Part shown: positions 6,865-11,397 of the stretch, in pieces
Layout: each line of letters begins with the position of its first letter
Position numbering within the stretch: position 1 is the stretch's first letter
Source of the DNA: a bacterium UBP1_UBA4783
Lineage (GTDB): Bacteria > Krumholzibacteriota > Krumholzibacteriia > Krumholzibacteriales > Krumholzibacteriaceae
Direction: 5' to 3'
Length of the DNA stretch: 11,397 nucleotides
Assembly (NCBI GenBank): GCA_002403075.1
Contig: DHHB01000030.1
Coordinates: forward strand, 1 to 11,397
Position numbers and translations under genes: made by a program
The notes under the pieces: generated by a model
Seen by the model: only the letters and a program-made list of their open reading frames with translations
Databases searched by the model: none
What the model was told of the DNA's origin: nothing

Positions 6865-6892
6865 ATCATCGGTAATTGCGGCAAAATGTCAA
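6865..6892 (-). promoter_or_regulatory. Probable sigma-70 promoter for the envelope-nadD-polA-coaE-prfB cluster
   Basis: A perfect TTGACA (6892-6887) overlaps the rimO stop codon. It is followed after 16 bases by GATGAT (6870-6865), a 4/6 match to TATAAT. The area 6841-6900 is clearly AT-rich against the rest of the window and is part of the only sizeable intergenic gap. Transcription would start near 6858, leaving a leader of about 70 bases. I see no strong hairpin followed by a T-run, so rimO transcripts may also read through. Confidence 0.5.
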
Positions 6893-8262
6893 CGAAAATC
6901 TCCCGGGAGCGCCTCCGCGAAGAGGTCGTACGGGGCGGACCCGGATATGCGCGCCCGGACGAAGCTCCCCGGCAGGGCCTCGGAGCCCTCGATATACGTC
7001 AGGCCGTCTATGTCGTGCGCCTGCCCGTAGAAGCGCCCCGCGCGCCGCGCGCCCGGGGTCGGGCGCTCTTCCTCCGGCACCTCCTCGTCCACGAGAACGT
7101 CGAGCTCCGTGCCCACGCGGGCGGCGAGCCGTTCTTCGGAGATCTCCATCTGGATCTCGAGCAGCTCGTCTCTCCTCTGGAGCGCCACGCGCGCCGGGAC
7201 CCGGCCCCCGAGCGAGGCGGCCGCCGTGTCGCGCTCGCGCGAGTACGCGAAGACCCCGACGTGGTCGAACGCGGCGCTCTCGAGAAAGGCCGCGAGCTCC
7301 CGGAAATCCCTCTCCCGCTCGCCGGGAAAGCCCACCATGACCGTCGTTCGCAGGACGAGATCGCTCGAGGCCGCGCGCAGCGCGTCGAACAGATCCTCGA
7401 GCGCGCGCCGCGTGTAGGGGCGGCCCATGAGCTCGAGCACGCGGTCCGAGGCGTGCTGGATCGGCACGTCGAGATAGGGGACGATCGCGCCGCCGCGCAG
7501 GAGCGGCGCGAGGCGCGCCGCGTCGATATGCGCGGGGTGCGTGTAGAGGAGCCGCGTCCAGTCGAAGAGCCCGGCGTCCGCGATCGCCTCGAGAAGATCG
7601 TAGACCCGCCCCCCGCCCCCGCGATCGAACCCCCACGCCGTCGTATCCTGCGCGATGACGACGAGCTCGCGCACGCCCATCGCGGCGAGACCGCGCGCCT
7701 CGGCCAGTATCTCGTCCATGGGGCGGCTCGCGAGATCGCCTCGTATCGAGGGGATCGAGCAGTAGGCGCATTTGTTGGAGCAGCCGTCGGCGATCTTGAG
7801 GTACGCGAGGTGCGGCGGCGTGAAGAGCTTCCGTCCCGTCGTTTTATGAACATGCGCCGCGGCGCCGCGCCGTGCGTCCCGCGAGCGCGGCGGGACGGGC
7901 GCCGCGAGGCGCGCGGGCAGCTCGGTCATCTCGGCGACGCCGCAGAAGACGTCGACCTCGGGGAGCGCCCGCCGGAGCACGTCCTCTCCCGCGTGCGAGA
8001 CGAGGCAGCCGAGCACGGCGAACCGCTGGCCGGGGCGCCGCTCGGCGACGGCCTGCACGATCTCGTCCAACGACTCCTCGCGCGCGCTCGCGATGAAGGC
8101 GCAGGTCGTGACGACGAGCAGCGTCGCCTCGTCGTTCGAGGGCGCCTCGCGCCACCCGCCGCTCTCGAGGAGCGCGGCGACGCGCTCGGCGTCGACGAGG
8201 TTCTTGGGGCAGCCGAGATTGACGAAGCGGTAGGTGCCGGGAGCGCTCGGATCAGCGTTCAT
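6889..8262 (-). CDS. rimO: Ribosomal protein S12 methylthiotransferase
   Basis: RimO is a radical SAM enzyme with two 4Fe-4S clusters. It adds a methylthio group to the beta-carbon of the conserved Asp of ribosomal protein S12 (Asp89 in E. coli). The 457-residue product has the N-terminal methylthiotransferase domain with three cluster cysteines: C18 in NLGCPKNLVD, C54 in TTCAF and C86 in LGCLV. The radical SAM motif C161-x3-C165-x2-C168 is followed by IPSIRG. A TRAM domain covers about 382-450. The NLGCPKN and IPS-x-RG signatures separate RimO from the tRNA enzymes MiaB and MtaB. The ATG at 8262 overlaps the ftsK end by 11 bases and has GAGG 6 bases upstream. The gene is last in the thiE-ftsK-rimO cluster. 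Confidence 0.95.
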   Translation of the reverse strand: MNADPSAPGTYRFVNLGCPKNLVDAERVAALLESGGWREAPSNDEATLLVVTTCAFIASAREESLDEIVQAVAERRPGQRFAVLGCLVSHAGEDVLRRALPEVDVFCGVAEMTELPARLAAPVPPRSRDARRGAAAHVHKTTGRKLFTPPHLAYLKIADGCSNKCAYCSIPSIRGDLASRPMDEILAEARGLAAMGVRELVVIAQDTTAWGFDRGGGGRVYDLLEAIADAGLFDWTRLLYTHPAHIDAARLAPLLRGGAIVPYLDVPIQHASDRVLELMGRPYTRRALEDLFDALRAASSDLVLRTTVMVGFPGERERDFRELAAFLESAAFDHVGVFAYSRERDTAAASLGGRVPARVALQRRDELLEIQMEISEERLAARVGTELDVLVDEEVPEEERPTPGARRAGRFYGQAHDIDGLTYIEGSEALPGSFVRARISGSAPYDLFAEALPGDFR

Positions 8263-10438
8263 CGTATTCCTCGCGGCCGACGAGAACGCGCCGCGCCTTG
8301 CTCCCCTCGAACGGCCCGACGACGTTCGCCTGCTCGAGCATGTCGATGAGACGCGCCGCGCGCGCGTAGCCGACGCGCAGGCGGCGCTGGAGAAGCGAGA
8401 TGGAACCCTGCTGGTGGATGATGACGAGCTCGCGCGCCTTCTGGTAGAGCTCGTCGTCGATCGGAGCGTCGTCGTCGGAGGAGCCGCCGGCGGCGACCGC
8501 CTCGTCGGTGAGGTCGAGCTGCTCTTCGGCGTGCGCGCGGGTGCGCCAGTAGGTCGCGACCTTTTCGGATTCGGCCTCGGAGATGAACGCGCCCTGCAGA
8601 CGGAGCGGCGTCGGGAGGTTCTTCGGCAGGTAGAGCATGTCGCCGTTGCCGAGGAGCTTCTCTCCCCCGTTCGCGTCGAGGATCGTGCGCGAGTCGGTCT
8701 TGGACGACACCTGAAACGCGATGCGCGCGGGGAAGTTTGCCTTGATGAGACCCGTGACCACGTCCACCGAGGGGCGCTGGGTCGCGAAGACGAGGTGGAT
8801 CCCGACGGCGCGCGCCATCTGCGAGAGGCGCGTGATCGGCGGGTAGATCTCGTTCCCCATGAGCACCATGATGTCGGCGAGCTCGTCGATGATCGTCACG
8901 TAGTACGGAAGCCGCGCGAGCCTCTCCCCGCTCTGCGGCGAGACGACCTCCTCTTCCGTGACCTTGCGGTTGAACCCCTGGATGTTCTTCACGGCGATCG
9001 AGGCGAGCAGCTTGTAGCGGCGGTCCATCTCGTTCGTGAGCCACTGGAGCACCTTGAGCACCGTTTTCGCCTCGGTGATCACGGGATGCAGCAGGTGCGG
9101 GATGTCGTTGTACGCGATGAGCTCGAGACGCTTCGGATCGACGAGTATGAACTTGCAGGTCGCGGGCGTGTGGTGGAAGAGCAGCGTGCAGATGATCGTG
9201 TTGATGCACACGCTCTTCCCGCTCCCCGTCGCCCCGGCGATGAGGAGGTGCGGCATCTCGGCGAGATCGGTGAAGTACGGCTCGCCCGTCACGGTCTTGC
9301 CGAGCGCGATGACGAGCCCGTCCTTCCCCTCGGGATAATGCCGGAGGAGCTCCTTGAGCGAGACGATGCTCGGCTCGGGGTTCGGCACCTCGATGCCGAC
9401 CGCGCCGCGTCCCGGTATCGGGGCCTGGATGCGGATCGAGCGAGCGGCGAGCGCGAGCGAGATGTCGTCGGCGCGGCTCGAGATCTGGCTCACCTTGACC
9501 GCCGCGGCCGGCACGAACTCGAACGTCGTGACGACCGGGCCGGGACGTACCTCCTGTATCTTGCCGTCGAGCCCGTAGTCGCGGAGCTTGTGCTCGATGA
9601 TCTCGGACCGGGCGATGAGATCGTCGTTGCTGTACGACACGCCACGCGTCTCGCGGTCCTCGAGGAGCGAGAGATCGGGGAGCGGGATCTCCCCCGACTC
9701 GGGGGATATGGGCGGCGGCGGCTCGTCGAGGAGCGCGGCCGGCGCCGCCTCGCGGCGGGGCGGCGGAGCGACGGGGACCGTGATCTTGGGCGGCCTCGCG
9801 GCCTCCTCGTCCTCCTCGTCGCGCGGCTCCTGCCGGCGGCGAGAGGATTTGGGCTGATCAGCCTCGACGATGACGGGGATCTCGGGCACGCTCGAAGCGG
9901 GCTCTTTCTTGCGGCGCCGGGTCTCCTTTCCCGCGGCCTTCCGCCGCGGCGCGAGGAGCCCCGACAGGCGCCGCAGCGCCCCGACGAGCGCCTCGACGCT
10001 TCCGGGGAAGAGCAGGAACGAGACGACGAGGAGCGCCGCCGCGAGGGCGAAGACCGATCCGACGCGCCCCACGAGGAGCCGCAGGAACGCGAGCGTTTTC
10101 ACCCCGGCGAGCCCTCCCGCCTCCTCGCCTCCGAAGAGCGCCGCGAACCCGAGGGCGACGACGAGCATCGCGAGGGAGCAGAGTATCCGTCGAAGCTGCG
10201 ATCGCGCGTCGATGTCCCGCAGGACGAGAACGGCGAAGAAGCCGACGAAGAGCGGCCAGAACCACGCGAAGACGGGGCCGAAAAGGATCCGCAGCGCCCC
10301 CGCGATCGCGGCCCCCGCGGGGCCGCAGAGGTTCTTCACGCGCCAGAAGGCGCCCCAGTCCTCCTCGTGGTGCGACGCGAGCGCGACGCCGAGGAAGGCG
10401 CAGAGGATGAGCAGCAGAATGCCCTTCGTTATCCGCAT
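8252..10438 (-). CDS. ftsK: DNA translocase FtsK/SpoIIIE
   Basis: FtsK is a hexameric ATP-driven DNA pump at the division septum that clears chromosome DNA and helps resolve dimers. The 728 residues resemble SpoIIIE in size rather than E. coli FtsK (about 1330), because the linker is short. The N-terminus has about four membrane segments (roughly 4-22, 40-73, 84-103 and 116-145). A charged Pro/Arg/Glu-rich linker runs from about 163 to 260. The motor has Walker A GATGSGKS at 402-409 and Walker B IIDE ending at D518/E519. FATQRPSVDVVTGLIKANFPAR (about 551-572) is a family signature. The C-terminal gamma winged-helix domain (about 668-722), containing GYARAARLIDMLE, is intact and would read polar KOPS/SRS-type sequences. 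The ATG at 10438 overlaps the thiE stop by 10 bases, with GAGGGG close upstream. Confidence 0.97.
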   Translation of the reverse strand: MRITKGILLLILCAFLGVALASHHEEDWGAFWRVKNLCGPAGAAIAGALRILFGPVFAWFWPLFVGFFAVLVLRDIDARSQLRRILCSLAMLVVALGFAALFGGEEAGGLAGVKTLAFLRLLVGRVGSVFALAAALLVVSFLLFPGSVEALVGALRRLSGLLAPRRKAAGKETRRRKKEPASSVPEIPVIVEADQPKSSRRRQEPRDEEDEEAARPPKITVPVAPPPRREAAPAALLDEPPPPISPESGEIPLPDLSLLEDRETRGVSYSNDDLIARSEIIEHKLRDYGLDGKIQEVRPGPVVTTFEFVPAAAVKVSQISSRADDISLALAARSIRIQAPIPGRGAVGIEVPNPEPSIVSLKELLRHYPEGKDGLVIALGKTVTGEPYFTDLAEMPHLLIAGATGSGKSVCINTIICTLLFHHTPATCKFILVDPKRLELIAYNDIPHLLHPVITEAKTVLKVLQWLTNEMDRRYKLLASIAVKNIQGFNRKVTEEEVVSPQSGERLARLPYYVTIIDELADIMVLMGNEIYPPITRLSQMARAVGIHLVFATQRPSVDVVTGLIKANFPARIAFQVSSKTDSRTILDANGGEKLLGNGDMLYLPKNLPTPLRLQGAFISEAESEKVATYWRTRAHAEEQLDLTDEAVAAGGSSDDDAPIDDELYQKARELVIIHQQGSISLLQRRLRVGYARAARLIDMLEQANVVGPFEGSKARRVLVGREEYDER

Positions 10439-11397
10439 TCCCCTCTTGTACCAACGGCGCGGAGGAAGGTAAAGCAGTTTTTCCGGATGTCGCCCTCGAG
10501 AACGGCCGATACGACGGCGATGCCGTCCGCTCCGGCGGCGACGACTGAGGCGGCGTTCGCGGGCGTGATCCCGCCGATCGCGACGAGCGCGATCGAGGCG
10601 AGCGGGCGGGCGCGCCTGACGGCGTCGAGGCCGACCGGCGCCGTCTCGGGCTTGGTCGGCGAGGCGAACACCGGCCCGACCGCGACGTAGCTCGCCCCGG
10701 CCGCGGCGAGCGCGGCGATCTCGGACGTCTCCGTCGCCGTGACGCCGAGGATGGCCCCCGGTCCGAGGATCGCTCGCGCCTCGGCGGGAGCCATGTCGGA
10801 GGCTCCGACGTGCGCCCCGTCGGCCCCCGTCTCGACGGCGAGCTCGACGTCGTCGTTCACGAGAACCGGCACCGCCGCGGGGCGTGCGGCCGCGAGGATC
10901 GCGACGACGTCGCGCCGCATCTCGTCGCGCGGAACGCCCTTCGCGCGGTACTGGATGATCCCCGATCCCCCCTCGACGAGCGCCCCGGCGACCGTCGAGA
11001 CGTCGCGCGCCTCGACGATCGAGCGATCGAGGATCGGATAGAGGAACGGACGCCTCGGCATCGCGGCCGCGGCCGCCGCCCCGTCCGCGAAGAACGCCCG
11101 CTCGATCGAGTAGAGCTCGAAGCGAAGCCTCTTGAAGAGGCGCGCGGCCCTCTCGTCCGCGAGCTTCCCGAACTCCTCGAGGACGCGGAGCGCCTCCTGC
11201 GCCCGCGAGAAGTTCGCCCGCGCCACGATCCCGATCGATCCGCGGGAGAGCTCGGAGGCCGTGGCGCTCCCGCTCCCCACGTCCGCGTCGGAGTCGCGGT
11301 GCGCGACCGCCCCGGGCGAGGCCAAAGCCGCGCCCGCGCGAATCTCGTGGCGGAGGTTCTTGAGGCGGGAGGTGAGCGAGGCGTCGCAGAGCGAGAA
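10429..11397 (-). CDS. thiE: ThiD2-ThiE fusion: HMP-phosphate kinase plus thiamine-phosphate synthase, 5' end cut by window edge
   Basis: 322 residues are visible and the frame stays open to the right edge. An in-frame TTG at 11325 could pass for a start, but the codons upstream (RLKNLRHEI) match the ThiD2 domain, so the true start lies outside. Visible residues 1-105 are ThiD2-like, including HRDSDADVG, ANFSRAQEALRVLEEFGKL and the KRLRFELYSIE helix. From about 118 comes a ThiE TIM barrel: QYRAKG (Q149, R151, K153), NDD (181-183), GADGAHVG, GPVFASPTK (241-249), AIGGIT and VVSAV. ThiE joins HMP-diphosphate to the thiazole phosphate, making thiamine phosphate. Fused ThiD2 domains have been shown to phosphorylate HMP-P but not HMP, so one protein could cover both steps. 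Two ThiE positions are less usual: ASD where GQED-like is common, and TATET where SAHT-like is common. The gene overlaps ftsK by 10 bases. Confidence 0.9.
   Translation of the reverse strand, partial: FSLCDASLTSRLKNLRHEIRAGAALASPGAVAHRDSDADVGSGSATASELSRGSIGIVARANFSRAQEALRVLEEFGKLADERAARLFKRLRFELYSIERAFFADGAAAAAAMPRRPFLYPILDRSIVEARDVSTVAGALVEGGSGIIQYRAKGVPRDEMRRDVVAILAAARPAAVPVLVNDDVELAVETGADGAHVGASDMAPAEARAILGPGAILGVTATETSEIAALAAAGASYVAVGPVFASPTKPETAPVGLDAVRRARPLASIALVAIGGITPANAASVVAAGADGIAVVSAVLEGDIRKNCFTFLRAVGTRGECG

Noticed and set aside
6793..6888. A possible terminator after rimO
   Set aside because: GC-rich short inverted segments exist near 6800-6835, but none is followed by a T-run on the minus strand, and they lie closer to the next gene's ribosome site.
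8234..10690. An open frame of about 818 codons on the plus strand, antisense to ftsK
   Set aside because: The opposite strand encodes a complete FtsK with all motifs. The plus product is low-complexity and Arg/Asp/Glu-rich, the mirror image of GC-rich coding.
1..11397. Recurring short words such as GAGCTCGTCGAG across the window, as possible dispersed repeats
   Set aside because: They fall in coding frames and reflect favoured Glu, Leu, Val and Asp codons. Spacing and extent are irregular and there are no flanking signals.

Overview
This is a GC-rich window (I estimate roughly two thirds G+C) of core bacterial chromosome. Ten genes all lie on the minus strand and are packed almost end to end. 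BamD, two further exported envelope proteins and a second lipoprotein-type TPR protein point to a diderm (Gram-negative) bacterium. The gene mix and codon use do not look like a well-studied genus. It could be an uncultivated, Deltaproteobacteria- or FCB-like lineage, but I cannot place it from sequence alone. I see no mobile elements, CRISPR arrays, tRNAs or rRNAs. Codon use is uniform and nothing suggests recent transfer.

Layout, read in the direction of transcription (right to left). The first cluster is thiE, fused to a ThiD2 kinase domain and cut by the right edge, followed by ftsK and rimO. These three overlap by 10 and 11 bases and are probably co-transcribed from a promoter outside the window. 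The only real intergenic gap follows, about 100 bases, between rimO and the next gene. It is unusually AT-rich and holds a plausible sigma-70 promoter whose -35 box overlaps the rimO stop codon.

The second cluster is an exported protein of unknown function with a C-terminal membrane anchor, a TPR lipoprotein, bamD, nadD, polA, coaE and prfB (cut by the left edge). Neighbours overlap by 4 to 35 bases or are 5 to 6 bases apart, which indicates strong translational coupling. The cluster joins outer-membrane assembly (BamD), NAD synthesis (NadD), DNA repair and replication (PolA), coenzyme A synthesis (CoaE) and translation termination (RF2).

The clearest special feature is in prfB. It carries the classical in-frame UGA (CTT TGA C) that needs programmed +1 frameshifting, but the Shine-Dalgarno-like stimulator that normally sits just upstream is not recognisable. 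A second plausible promoter lies in an AT-rich patch inside coaE and could drive prfB separately. I found no convincing undescribed defence or mobile system. The least understood genes are the two envelope proteins ahead of bamD.
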